Origin: Hyperoodon ampullatus
Taxonomy: Eukaryota; Chordata; Mammalia; Artiodactyla; Ziphiidae
Assembly: GCA_949752795.1 (NCBI GenBank)
Contig: OX457058.1
Coordinates: 160,893,353 to 160,957,352, forward strand
DNA length: 64,000 nucleotides
Direction of reading: 5' to 3'
The translations under genes and the position numbers were made by a program. Position 1 is the first letter of the stretch. Each line of letters begins with the position of its first letter. Positions 13,420 through 24,733 of the stretch are shown piece after piece. The notes beneath the pieces are model-generated. The model was not told where the DNA came from. It did no database searches and saw only the letters and a program-made list of their open reading frames with translations.

Positions 13420-13525
13420 CACTTGTTTCAGCTTCACTTGGTAGAATGTAAATTTGGAGTTATGTCTCCAGAGATTCTGATTCAGTGAATCCAGTATGAA
13501 ACCCAGAAACTGCTTAAAATCAAGA
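13420..13525 (-). repeat. Possible MER5-type hAT remnant
   Basis: CCAGAGATTCTGATTCAGTG and CCCAGAAACTGCTTAAAA resemble the reverse complement of MER5A/B non-autonomous hAT elements. Only about 100 bp is visible, with no terminal repeats or 8-bp duplication. Confidence 0.35.
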
Positions 13526-14111
13526 TGAGACAGAGTCCACTTTCTTAACCACAGCCTCCTCTGTTTTGTCATCCTTGTGCCCTAGAGCTGATTTACTAAA
13601 ATGCCAGTGTGTTATCATGGCTGAGTTGGAAATGACTTGAAACATCTCCTAGAAAAAGGAGAAAAGTCAAAAAGATCATGATAATAAGTTTTCAGATAAT
13701 AAGTTTTCAGTTTATTTAACATGTGGTAGCAATATCTTGCTTGCCCACACAATGACTGGCACAAGAGCAACTGGTAGATATATAATAAAAAAAACATCAA
13801 GTTAATGATTGCATCAATTAATTTATATTTTTCCAGATTAATGTTCAAGGCACTAAAAAATAAGGAAAAATATTTGGTATCTCCATGCACCAAAACACTT
13901 TTCTAGATTAAACAGCAGTCCAACTGGCACCTTTGCAGAATAAAGTTTAATTTATAGATAATCAGAGTGTTTTACAGATCAATAACCCTTATCATCCTAT
14001 CAGGCATAGTGAGATTATTGCTCTAGATTCACTTTTAAAAGAAGATAGGATAATATTATGAAAAGAAGCTAATATGTCGTGGCTCTCATGATGTTCAATG
14101 AGAAAGTCATT

Positions 14112-14660
14112 TCACAATGAAGACTTTTCTCCATCCATTGCATTCTTGGGGTTTGTCTGTAGTATGAATTCTCTCATTTTGGAAAAACTGATTCTTTTGA
14201 TTGAGGGTTTAGCAATTTTCACTGCATGTGTAGCATTTATCTCCAAATGAATCTTCTGCTGTTGCAAGGGATAGATTCTTGATGAGGGATTTCCCACGTT
14301 CATTATTTCCATGGAACTTTGCCTGCATAAGTGCTCTGATGTTTCGTTTGACATGAAGTGTGTTTAATATGCTTTTCCATATGTCTCACATATGTGGGAC
14401 TTTTTTCTTTTAGCAACTGTCTGCTTTGTAATAGAAATTGATCTGACTCTCAAACTGGTCTCATGTTCCCAAGATTTCTTTCTTCTGGGGAACTGCAGTT
14501 TGCTTTAGTTGTATGAGCAAGAAGCACGTGCCCAGAATTCTCCTAATCTGGAGAACTCACCTAAATTTCTTCTAAAGATCATTTCCCAGAAATGCCCTGT
14601 TTTGATAATGATGTCTCAGTTTCAGAAAATTTCTCATTATGAAATGGAATGATTGCATTT
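14112..14660 (-). pseudogene. Decayed C2H2 zinc-finger gene copy
   Basis: On the minus strand several frames show relics of Kruppel-type finger units. Around 14300 there is NERGKSLIKNLSL, which echoes the usual NECGKSF of a finger. Near 14140-14170 IHTTDKPQECNGWRKVF parallels the linker and next finger start (IHTGEKPYECNECGKVF). Near 14390 HICETYGKAY gives another broken finger. Frameshifts and stops separate them, and most zinc-binding cysteines and histidines are lost. It may be a processed or duplicated fragment of a KRAB zinc-finger gene. I cannot name the parent. Confidence is moderate because the similarity rests on short motifs. Confidence 0.5.
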
Positions 14661-14669
14661 ACATTTCAA

Positions 14670-15390
14670 CAGAAATCTGAGAATGTAATAGGTGTGAATA
14701 CCAAATTTATGTATCAGGACAAAATATATTCAAAGCAAATGTCACACTAATGCTCGTCAACCATCTGAAAACTATATAAAGATGTCTCAGAGATAATTTT
14801 GTTAATAGAAAACCCATCCAGATCCTCTTTGCCTTCAAAAGAAGGAGAGTGTGGAGTGTCTACTATCCTAACTTAAGCCTGGTAAGGAGAACCTTCAATG
14901 TAAGTATTAGGAAAATCAATATATGACTCCTGCACTCGAAAAGATATAGGGTGTTTTAATTATTGCATGGAATTAGGCATTCTAATAGAGACTTTAATTG
15001 CAATTGAAAGTCCACTTAAGACTTTATCAGAGAAGGAGCAGGACAGGTGTGAGTCTTTGTAGTTTTCACCCAGGAAATAGAAAGAACACCCCTAACTGAG
15101 AGAAAATTCCAAAGAAATAGTAGGAGAGAAAATAAAGTTGTATATTGATCACCTGTCTTACATTTTTCATGATAAATATAGGTTCTGTGAATTTTGGATA
15201 CATATATTTTCATCATCTGTAACAATACTTTGTCCTGATTTGAGGATCACACCTATCATTAGGGAAATGTACAAAGTCTATTGAGCTGATTTCACTTGGC
15301 TCTTTTCCTTGGGTGAATTCCACAGACAGATTTTAATGATACAGACTTTCAGAACTTGCCAACGTGTTTCTCTTTTCTGTTTTAAGACTT
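14670..15390. other. Stretch without a recognised gene
   Basis: AT-rich, no repeat or coding exon recognised. The 69-codon minus-strand frame at 15016-15225 has no family resemblance. Confidence 0.35.
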
Positions 15391-15400
15391 AAGGTTTTGT

Positions 15401-15624
15401 GTTTTTGTTTTGTTTTGTTTTGTTTTTTGTGATACGCGGGCCTCTCACTGTTGTGGCCTCTCCCGTTGCGGAGCACAGGCTCCAGACACGCAGGCCCAGC
15501 GGCCATGGCTCACAGACCCAGACGCTCCTCGGCATATGTGATCTTCCCGGACCAGGGCAGGAGCCCGTGTCCCCTGCCTGCATCGGCAGGTGGACTCTCA
15601 ACCACTGCCCCACCAGGGAAGCCC
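15401..15624 (-). repeat. CHR-2 type SINE, antisense
   Basis: Tail of (TTTTG)n, then GCGGGCCTCTCACTGTTGTGG, and at the far end CCACCAGGGAAGCCC, the reverse complement of the tRNA-like head. The flanks AGGTTTTG (about 15392 and 15625) form a short target duplication. The frames on both strands are SINE translations seen in the other copies too. Confidence 0.9.
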
Positions 15625-15629
15625 AGGTT

Positions 15630-16860
15630 TTGCTTTTAGAGAAGGAAATCCAAAGACATCTAAGAGAAAAAAACCAACACAAAGTGTGTTGTTGCCCTTT
15701 TATCTTTGAGAACACGATGGTATGCTTATGGATTCTAGCTTCTGCCTGAAAATAGGTCTTAATTTGTTCTGTGAAGACGGTGGCCCTTGATCTCAGTGCT
15801 GACCCATTCTTTCAATTTTTGAGGACAGTGTGGAAAATGGGTGCCCATATCTGCCTATATGCAGCCAGTCTCCACCAGGTCAAGTGGTAACATCTACCTA
15901 CATGTTATTTCATTCTGGACTTGGGGAACGATATTTTTTCTATTATACCATTGAAACATAGGACATAAGCCATACAATTTTCTAAACAAAGAGAAACTTC
16001 AACAGGACATGTTTTCCTCAGTTTCTACAAATATACAAATTATTTTCTCAGAGAAGATGCACAGAACCTTGTTGTGTATTACTGAATAAGAATAAGAGAC
16101 AGTCACAGTCTGTTAATTCCTTCTATTTACAATGAGCAAGGAAGAAATGAGTGCATGTTGCTACCAGAGGATTTTCAGATTTAGTGATCATTTTCTTTTT
16201 CTCTGTTCATAATAAGGAAACTTGGCTTCTTGAAAGGATATCCATCTTCAGATATAGTGGTGAAAAGTCATGCTTATGATACCCATGCCCTCATTGTTCT
16301 CTAGACGTTTTGACTTTATCTAAGCATGGTCATCCCTGGTCTGATGGCCAAAATCTATGGTATAATATGAATTTGAGAAATAGCCTAAAGTTATAAGAAT
16401 AGACATATAATGTAGTGTTCCAAATTGCACCATGTCTATTTGTTGAAATTAAGTTTGTGAAAACTAATCTCAGTTTCTGCTCTACTGAATGAATATCAGT
16501 GGAATTATTGAGAGCAAAACCACTGAGGTCAGTTCACATTTCCAAAGCCTAGAAAATTGCAAAGATTGAAAATTTGCCTAATTATATTAAAATAGTATTA
16601 TTCACCAAAACTCTATTTGAGGAGGATTTCTGGCTCTCTGGGTCACAGCCTTACAAATCATTTGATCAAACCATCTTCTTACCTAAACTTGGATCTGAGG
16701 AGATAGAGCCATGTCCAAGGCCAGGTCTTAAAAATGAGAAATTTCTGCTGGACATGGAAATATGATCTCCATCAGGAAGCCAATTATCTTTAAATTAAAT
16801 TAGAAGATGACTTTGTGTCTACCTATCAATAGTGTAATGAAATTCTGTTTCATAAATTCA
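15630..16860. other. Stretch without a recognised gene
   Basis: No repeat family, exon or RNA gene recognised. Composition is ordinary AT-rich mammalian sequence. Confidence 0.35.
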
Positions 16861-16905
16861 CTATATTAGTCAGGGTTCTCCAGAGAAACAAAACCAATAA
16901 GATGC

Positions 16906-17395
16906 TGTGACAACTAATTTTATGTGTCAACTTGACTGAATAACAAGATGCCTAGATGTCTCATTAACATTATTTCTAGGTGTGTCTGAAATAAGTTTAC
17001 TTGAATCAGTAAACTGAGTAAAGTGAATTGTCCTCCCCAATGTGGATGGGCATTACTTAATCTGTTGAGGGCCTGAATAGGACAGAAAGGTGGAGGAAGG
17101 GAGGGTTCTCCTTATCTCTGCCTATCTACTTGAACTGGAATATCAGTCTTCTTTCACCCCCAGTGATCCTGATTCTCAAGCCTTCAGACCCAAACTGGAA
17201 TCTATACCATCATTTCTTGAGCTCTCAGACCTTCAAACTACACCACTGGCTTTCTTGGGTCTCAGGCTTGCAGAGGGCAGATTGTAGGACTTCTCAGCCT
17301 CCATAGTCACATGAGCCAAAACCTTATAATAAAACTCTTTATATATATATATAAAATGTTTTATGCTTCTCTGGAATCCCTGACTAAGTATGGTC
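16906..17395 (+). repeat. MLT2-type ERVL LTR nested in the older LTR
   Basis: Starts ACAACTAATTTTATGTGTC and AACTTGACTGAAT, continues with GTAAACTGAGTAAAGTGAATTG, GATGGGCATTACTTAATC, GGTGGAGGAAGGGAGGGTTC and CTTGCAGAGGGCAGATTGTAGG, has an AATAAA-like AATAAAACTC near 17327, and ends TTCTCTGGAATCCCTGAC. It lacks coding content. I could not confirm a 5-bp target duplication. Confidence 0.65.
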
Positions 17396-17490
17396 TGATA
17401 AGCTAAAGGCCGAGTATAGCTAATGTTTCAATTCTAGTCCCAAGGCTGGAAGGCTGGAAAATCCCCTCTTCCTCTAGGAAGTCTGTCTTT

Positions 17491-17696
17491 TTTTTTTTTT
17501 TTTGGCTGTACGCAGGCCTCTCACTGTTGTGGCCTCTCCCGTTGTGGAGCACAGGCTCCGGACGCACAGGCTAAGTGGCCATGGCTCACGGGCCCAGCTG
17601 CTCCGCGGCATGTGGGGTCCTCCTGGACAGGGGCACAAACCCGTGTCCCCTGCATCGGCAGGCAGACTCTCAACCACTGCGCCACCAGGGAAGCCC
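17491..17696 (-). repeat. CHR-2 type SINE with perfect target duplication
   Basis: Poly(T) tail then GGCTGTACGCAGGCCTCTCA through GCCACCAGGGAAGCCC. Flanked by AAGTCTGTCTTTTT at 17479 and 17697-17710, a perfect direct repeat. It landed in the older MLT2-type LTR, so it is younger than that LTR. Confidence 0.92.
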
Positions 17697-17864
17697 AAGT
17701 CTGTCTTTTTGTTCTATTCAGGCCTTCAACTGATTGGATGCGCCCAACCCTCATTACAGAGGGCAATCTGCTTTTCTCAAAGTTCACTGATTTAAAGCTT
17801 TGTCTCATCCAAAAAACCCTTTAAGTTGACACATAAAATTAGCCATTACACTTACAGGGACAGA

Positions 17865-19015
17865 GGATTATCATTAGAAAGAACATAAGAGAGCAGAATG
17901 CATGGAAAAATTCAAGAGGGAAAACCAAAAGTGCATGCATAAGATCTGTGGCTGTTGTTATTAATTTTGTTTGTACTTTAAAGAGAAGTTTGAATTGAAT
18001 GAGTAGTAAAATCTCCTTCAGCTCTAAAATTCTGAATGGCAGTGAACTAGGTGGCTATAAATAATATAAAAATAGGAAGAAATACAGAAGATAATTTTTA
18101 TTTGGTCAACACTGTATTAGTTAGGAACTAATGATTCGATTTGCAAATTATCCAAAATGCTTTCTTTTTCTTTTCGTCCACATTATACCTTTCAGATAAG
18201 GTAGACCTTTCCAAAATTGACCTTGACCTTGCTGTCAGTCTCTTATAAATAAGGAATTGTCTGAGAGACAAAGTTATAATCAATCAATTCTTCTATTAAT
18301 TAATTTTTTATATTATCTAAGGATTTCAATTACACACTCATGAGTTCCCTTTTATCATAGTTAATTGGTGGTTTATACCTACAGGGAGTACAGAAAATGT
18401 TGAATTTCAGAAATAATTTGAAAATCAAAAAAACATGTTATCTAGTAACTCAAATATGTTACATAACAAATCTGATTTTTATAAGGCTAGGATGATTGGC
18501 AAAGAAAAGAAAAAAACTCTTGCACTTTTTATTTCCAGCAATATTCATTTATTTTCAGTATAAAATGTTTTTATGAACCATGTTAGTATTGCAATAAGAT
18601 ATTAGCTAGCCTAAAGGAGACAATTTTGATTTACACCCGAGTACTCCCTAAGGCCAATGTGTCCTTTTGGAACATTTGAGTATATTTTGAAAATAATAGA
18701 TACTAATGCAGAAAGAGCCCATAAACCAACTTATTTTCTTGGAAGTTTCTCTGTGCTGAATAAATCTCAAAAGTGATGGAATTTTTAATTTTCTGTCTCT
18801 TAACTGATGGCATTTCCAGCTTGTACCCATTAACTGTTATTTTAAAATTTAATTATTATTCTTCAAATTACATGAAATGTATTTTCATAGTACAGGGATA
18901 GTTATTTATTTCATTAATACGTCAAGATAAAGCTACAACAATAACAACAACTGATGTGTCATTTCCTGATCAATAAAACAGCTAAAGCCTAAAGGTAAAT
19001 TATACATGATTCCTT
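17865..19015. other. Stretch without a recognised gene
   Basis: AT-rich. No repeat family, exon or RNA gene recognised. Confidence 0.35.
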
Positions 19016-19033
19016 TTAAAATATATTTGGTTA

Positions 19034-19230
19034 GGGTTTCCCCAGTGGTATAGTGGTTGAGAGTCTGTCTGCCAATATAAGGGACACGGGTTCATGCCCA
19101 GGTCCTGGAAGATCCCACATGCCACGGAGTGGCTGGGCCCGTGACCCATGGCTGCTGAGCCTGCGTGTCCAGAGCCTGTGCTCCACAATGGGAGAGGCCA
19201 CAACAGTGAGAGGTCTGCGTATCGAAAAAA

Positions 19231-19318
<88 letters not shown>
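19034..19318 (+). repeat. CHR-2 type SINE with A-run and long (TA)n tail
   Basis: The SINE body runs GGGTTTCCCCAGTGGTATAG to GAGAGGTCTGCGTATCG, then about 24 A and about 70 bp of (TA)n. The target duplication ATATATTTGGTTA is at 19021-19033 and at about 19318-19330, so the (TA)n lies inside the inserted unit and grew from the tail. The head is more diverged than in other copies here. Confidence 0.9.

Positions 19319-19322
<4 letters not shown>
19249..19322. repeat. (TA)n microsatellite
   Basis: About 37 uninterrupted TA units next to a poly(A) run. Such tracts are prone to length change and cruciform formation. It gives false open frames rich in Ile-Tyr on both strands. Confidence 0.97.
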
Positions 19323-19326
<4 letters not shown>

Positions 19327-19519
19327 GTTATTTTTGCTCATTTGTAGGTAATACACAACAAATTAGATATGACTTTTGGGGGCTGGAGTATGATTTATTA
19401 ATATCACAAAATAAAAAAATACTCAGTCAACATTTAGAAATTCATGCACAAAAGAACACATTTCAAAATCTTCTAAAAATTATTTTCAAATGTTAACCAA
19501 CTAAATAGACAAATTCCAA

Positions 19520-20660
19520 TCGTAATTAAAGATTTTAACAAACCCTCTCTCAGGAACTTATATAACAAGTAGACCCCCCCAAAAAAATCAGTAAGGTTAT
19601 AAGTTATGTGAACAACAGACACATTGACCTATTTAAACTTTTAGAACATTACATCCAACCACTGAAGAATACACATCTTTCCAAGTGTACATGGAACATT
19701 CTCTAAGATAGACCATATGCTGGGCCACAAAATAAGTCTAAAAATTAATTTAGATATCAATGACATTGAGACGTTGAAAGGAGACAAGGGTATTTGGAAA
19801 TTTAAAAACATATTACTAGGTAACTGATGACACAGTGATATCATAAGGAAAGTTTTGAATTGAAGGATAATGTAGATATGACCTACAGAATTTTGAGTTG
19901 TATGTAATGGAGTGCTTAAAGGGAAAATTATAACTCAAAGTGTCCATATTGGAAAATAATAAGCATTAAAATGAATTATTTAAACAAACAAACAAAAAAA
20001 ACAATTAAAGCTAAAGTAAGTATAAGAAATCAAATAATCAAATAAAAGCAGAAATCAATGAAATTGATAATAAATAATACAGAAAATTAACAAAATTAAC
20101 AATTCATTCTTTCAAAAAAATTAACAAATTAGTAAACCTTAGCAGACTGACTAAACAAAGGAAAAGAAGGAAGGAGGAAAGAAGGAAGAAATGCAGGGAA
20201 GGAGGAAGCATAAAAGGAAGGACAAAAGAAAGGAAGGGAAAGAAAGCAAAAAAAATGTTACCAATATCAACAGTGAAAAAGGAAATATCATTATAGCATC
20301 TACAGAAGTGAAAGAAGAATATGTGAATACTATGAGCAACTTTATTTAAATTAATTCAAAAATTCTGATGAAATGGACATATTCTAAAAGCATGAGTTGC
20401 CAAAACTAACTCAAGACAAAATAAATAATCTGAATACCTCCTATATATTGAAGAAATGGTTTGTAATAAATAACCTTCAGATAAAAAAAATTCCAGGTCC
20501 ACATGGTTTTATTTGTAAATTCTGCCAAACATTTAAGGGTAAAATAATACCTATGAAAATATAGAGAAAAGAGAACCCTTCACAATTTGTTTCTGTAGCT
20601 AACATAGCTACAACACCAAAACCTGACAGACGTATAAGCACAGATCGGTAAACCTGAATG
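19520..20660 (+). repeat. Ancient L1 ORF2 fragment
   Basis: Diverged wording of L1 ORF2 in the endonuclease-to-RT part: ATGGAACATTCTCTAAGATAGACCATATG ([13 protein letters not shown]), then a GAAATCAATGAAATTG..CAGAAAATTAACAAAATTAAC block, and TTCCAGGTCCACATGG (the SPGPDG motif). Many stops and indels. A (GGAAGAAAG)n-like purine stretch at 20155-20250 lies inside. Confidence 0.7.
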
Positions 20661-20699
20661 CACAAACTTTTAAAACAATTAAACTACAATAAATTTCTG

Positions 20700-22720
20700 T
20701 TCTTTTGAAATAATATTGCAAAGTGAGCTGTCTTTCTTTGATGAAGGTCCCTCAAGGTCTTGCTCTGTATCTGATTAACAGTGAATCTCAATAAGTAATT
20801 AGCAGCCGTCTAAATCATAATGGATTAGCATGCAGTTAATCTGTACTGATTCAATCATTTCATCTGATAGTACCTCTCTGAATGTATTACTTTTATTTCC
20901 TTGCTTGCTCAACATTTCAACTTTCTATACTAAAATGACATGACAAAAATCGGTTGGACCTTCCCAGCTTTCAAGATCCCAGAGAGATAGGAAATGCTAT
21001 TAATTTTAACCAGACATGATTCTGATACATCACACAGCTCTTATTTTCCAATTGAAGTCATAATTATCCTTTTTGTTTCTCTGTCTAGAATCTAGGTTTA
21101 TCTCCATGGGTTTAAATCAATGCTCAGGCTGGCTAAGGAATGAAGGTGATTCATATCTAAATGATCTTCTATAAGTGATGGTTATTTAGGAAGCCAAGTT
21201 GACATACCTTGACACTCACATTTCTTCTAGGAATGGAACAAATTAATGAGAATGAGATATTTTATTTTGTTATGTATTATTTCTCTTTGGGTCAAGTAAG
21301 CAGAGATTTTTGCTTAGGAAATAAATATTTATAAATTATTTTCAATTTTGACAAGAGTTAACAATTGCTATCTCTTTTGTGGAGTTAGAAACTCTCAGAG
21401 GATTTGAAGAACACTCTGATACTCCCTTCACAATATGATACTCATATGTACACAGATGAAACAAAATGTAAATAATTTCAGAAATCCATCCACAGATGAG
21501 CCCAGAACTTCAAAATGAGATTTATTAATCTAGGGCTTCCTTTCCACATTTTGAAACACTAATTAATATTGGGTTTTTAAGAGGAATAAACTGTAAGATT
21601 AAGGATTACATTATTAATGTAATTGAATGGCTCAGTAACTTAAAGCCAATTTCTCAGTTTAATTAGGAAATATTTAGAACACAAAACCTAAAGATAACAT
21701 TTTGACAGTAGATTTCGTTCAACCACAAGTTTGCTGTGTGACCTTGGACAAGGTGTTCAAGCTGAGCAAGACTGTTGCTGCATTGTTAGTTCAGAAAAGA
21801 AAATGACCACTTTACTGCAAGGTTATTATAATAAATGAATGATGAAATTCTCCTGAAGCATCCCTAGCTGTGACTGGCGTATTGACTGTTTCCATAAATA
21901 TTCATCAAACTCACATAAAGCAGATTACAGGGCCCAAGTCGTAATTGTCAACAATTCTCCAGAGGAGCTGCCTTGAAGTTCACAACTTGATTTTCAGAGA
22001 AGTCCCTCAAGAAACTTCTCTCAGAGGTGCTGACACATTGTATCACTGAAACAACAAGTGCAACAGTGTAAACAAACAAAGCCAGGGCCCTTGGAACTTA
22101 AGAATCCCAATAGCTTTATTTAACTGGTTTCAAATCCTACTCACACCCAATGTACCAAATTCATTGGTTACTTAATGAAAACATGAACAGAGCCTAAAGG
22201 TTACAATTGTAGAATAGAGCTGGGGAAAATGTGCACCTGTGAAAGTGATGCCCATCCCCCCCAGACAGTCAATGATTTGGAGCCAAGACATGATTGAGTT
22301 TTCTACCGTAACATCTTGAAGGCCCTACAGTTGCCAGATGCTTCTTTTTTCAAATACCAAGAGCTGAAATTCAGGAGGTGTGACTGCTTACGTCCACCTC
22401 CAGCAACATGGGCTCAGTCAGAGGTTGCTTTCTAGTTCCTTGCCTTCATTTTCCTGCAGCTGCTCACATATCTGTGCTCATTTTACCTATTCTAGTTAGG
22501 AAAGCAAAAGTGAGATGATCTAGAAATAACAGGGCTTTTCTTTTATTTCTATAACGTGATGTATGCCATCTCAATTCTTTGCTACTGCCTGTTACAATTT
22601 TTTCCATTTTCCTCGTGATTCTGGCATGGGCATGCTCTCAATGCCGACCTGTTGTAAGCCCCTCACCCTTACTCCCACCTCTATGCACACAAAGTGCCCA
22701 CTTCACTATTACTCTACTGT
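20700..22720. other. Repeat-poor interval, no recognised gene
   Basis: No SINE, LINE or LTR stands out, except a short MIR-like core at about 21710-21850 (TTTGCTGTGTGACCTTGGAC). It contains homeodomain-like and octamer-like motifs, for example GGATTAGCATGCAGTTAATC near 20822 and a 9-bp-arm palindrome at 21605-21623. It is a candidate conserved non-coding block, unproven. Confidence 0.35.
21710..21850 (+). repeat. MIR SINE remnant
   Basis: TTTGCTGTGTGACCTTGGAC followed by AAGGTGTTCAAGCTGAGC is the MIR core wording. The 3' part is poorly preserved. Confidence 0.5.
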
Positions 22721-22724
22721 CTGA

Positions 22725-22930
22725 TTCCCTTTAGAGGGCACTAGGCATTATGCTAAACATTTTACAAACGTTATCCCATTTATTTTTTTTTCAGGCATTA
22801 TTGATGTTTTACTAATGAAGGAATCAAGTCTTAGTTTCCTCCTCAGTATCATAACCTATAAAATGGTAGAGTCACAATACTTTTCTGACATCAAAGCCCA
22901 GGTTTTTTAATCACTAAGTTATACACTTCT
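22725..22930 (+). repeat. MIR SINE remnant
   Basis: GGGCACTAGGCATTATGC, CAAACGTTATCCCATTTA and CATCAAAGCCCAGGTTTTT are in MIR order. Old, no target duplication seen. Confidence 0.6.
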
Positions 22931-23156
22931 CCATATGACTAGAGGACCTATGTGTGGGTATACACAGGTGTTTTTCAAACGTGAAACCTTGTACAATTCA
23001 GGAATACTTGAGCTTGTATAAATAGTTTGAATGAAACCAGCATTAAATTAACCAAAAGGAACAATGTTCTCTGTTTTCTCATAAGTTTGATGCAACTCTT
23101 AGTGGGGTCATAGTGATGTAAAAGAGAAGGCCTGCTAGAGGATAAAGCTACATTTT

Positions 23157-23465
23157 CAGTGCTTCATATCCTTGGGTTCTGCATCCACAGATTCCACCAA
23201 CCATGGATCAAAATACTGAAAAAAAATCAGAAATTTCCAAAAAACAAAACTTGAATTTGTCTCATGCTGGCAACTATTTACACAGCATTTACATTGTATT
23301 AAGTGTTATAAGTAATCTAGAGAGAATTTAAAGTATATGGGAGGAAGTGCATAGGTTATATGCAAATACTTCACCATTTTATATAAGGGACTTGAGCATC
23401 CATGGATTTTGGTACCTGCTGTGGGTCCTGGAACAAATCCCTTGTGGTTACCGAGGGACAACATT
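23157..23465 (-). mobile_element. MER2 non-autonomous Tigger-type DNA transposon
   Basis: GGTTCTGCATCCACAGATTC, AACTATTTACACAGCATTTACATTG, AAGTAATCTAGAGAGAATTTAAAG, ATGCAAATACTTCACC and GTTACCGAGGGACAAC follow the MER2 consensus in antisense. It is a cut-and-paste element with no transposase of its own. The ends are diverged. Confidence 0.8.
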
Positions 23466-23469
23466 TTTA

Positions 23470-24075
23470 ATGTTGTTATGGTCAAGGGTCAAGAATTGTC
23501 CAAATTCTTTCCTGTCCAGCCAACCATCCCGTCATGTCTCCTAAAGTTCTAAGAAATCTAAATGCAAAGATCAATGACGAAATGGAAATCCAAAAGCTAC
23601 TTAATGACTAGCTGTAGAGTTCTGACACCAAGGTTTCTTAACACTAAAACTGACACTTGGCCTAAGTGGGGTCTCATACTTAGCTTTTGCCCCAGTCCCA
23701 GTACTTAGCTTTCCCCTCAGGCACAGTCAAAATACTTGTCAAACCTTAGAACAAGTGCAGTTCACAAGGTCGGTGCTGAAGTCCACTCACCTTCATAATC
23801 ACATGAAATCAACAGAGAAAAAGAAGAGGATCCAAAGAGCCTCTAATTTATCTAAACTACTGGTTCAAGAAATGTAAGAGGAAGTGAGAAGGTGTGGAGC
23901 CTACCTTCCTAACAATAACTGTTTTTCTTTAACCTGTCAAGGTCTGGCCAATCACAGCACCAAGAATTCCTCCCTGGTATGGGTCCTGGGTGTGTGAGGA
24001 AGTATCTAGCAGATGTGGTACAACCTCCTTAGCAAAGGGAGAAAAGGCTGAAAATGCATCCTCAGCCCCCCACTC
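23470..24075. other. Stretch without a recognised gene
   Basis: No repeat family or exon recognised. The 65-codon frame at 23347-23544 mostly reads through MER2. Confidence 0.35.
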
Positions 24076-24079
24076 AGAT

Positions 24080-24330
24080 GTACTCTAAAGTTTAATCAAT
24101 CATTCATTCATTCTAAAACTATTTATGCAACAGACACTGTTTACGGTTCCAGAGAGATTTCAACAAACAGGACAAGTACGTGTCATGCCATCATCAGGAT
24201 TATATCGCAGTGATATCTTTATGGGGATGTGGGAACAACAGACATTATTATGTAAAAAAGTAATTTTAGAGAGTGATAATTGCTATTAAAATGAAAATGA
24301 AACAGTGCCTATGACAAAAATGCCACCCCA
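24080..24330 (-). repeat. L2 remnant, antisense
   Basis: AATCATTCATTCATTC, ACTATTTATGCAACAGACACTG and TAGAGAGTGATAATTGC match the reverse complement of the L2 3' end in order. Diverged. Confidence 0.5.
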
Positions 24331-24339
24331 TAGGGGAAC

Positions 24340-24716
24340 AACGCAGGTTTGGAAGTCAAAAAGCCTGACTTCTTCAGATATATATTATGGCTCAATGTGC
24401 TGTTGCATACTTAATGTAATCTCCCTTGTATTCTCATCTGTAAAATGGAGAGATCAAAATTTTGTGCAGGCAAAATATTCATGAGAAGCAAATATAAGTT
24501 ACAGCTAATAACAGTTGAGCTCTTGTTTTGTCCAGTCACTGCTCTAAGAATACATCTCATACTAATTTTAATCATTATAACAATCTTAGGAGGTAAATGC
24601 TATTGCTATGCCTGTCTTACAAATGATACACTAATGTAGAGAGATGTTAGATAAGGTTCCAAGAGGACGCACCTAGAAGTGGAGTGTCACAAATTGAGCC
24701 AAGGTTATCTTCTGTT
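24340..24716 (+). repeat. Two adjacent MIR remnants
   Basis: The first piece (about 24340-24455) contains GGTTTGGAAGTCAAAAAGCC and CTCATCTGTAAAATGGAG. The second (about 24490-24716) contains CAGTCACTGCTCTAAG, AACAATCTTAGGAGGTAAATG and CTTACAAATGATACACTAATG. L1A begins directly after it, so L1A integrated at the edge of an old MIR. Confidence 0.6.
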
Positions 24717-24733
24717 AAATTTGAGCATACTGG
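24717..24733 (+). repeat. L1A target-site duplication, left copy
   Basis: AAATTTGAGCATACTGG, identical to 32056-32072. The cut implied at CTGTT/AAATT is close to the L1 endonuclease preference TT/AAAA. Confidence 0.95.

Larger units (their letters stand above)
16862..17860 (-). repeat. MLT2-type ERVL LTR, antisense, split by later insertions
   Basis: The outer element is an old LTR in antisense. It begins TATTAGTCAGGGTTCTCC at 16864 (the reverse complement of the usual LTR end) and resumes at about 17715 with GGCCTTCAACTGATTGGATG, ending GTTGACACATAAAATTAGCC near 17843. A second LTR in sense (about 16906-17395) and a CHR-2 SINE (17491-17696) sit inside it. Recognition rests on memory of the MLT2/ERVL LTR wording. 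No internal viral genes are present. Confidence 0.65.
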
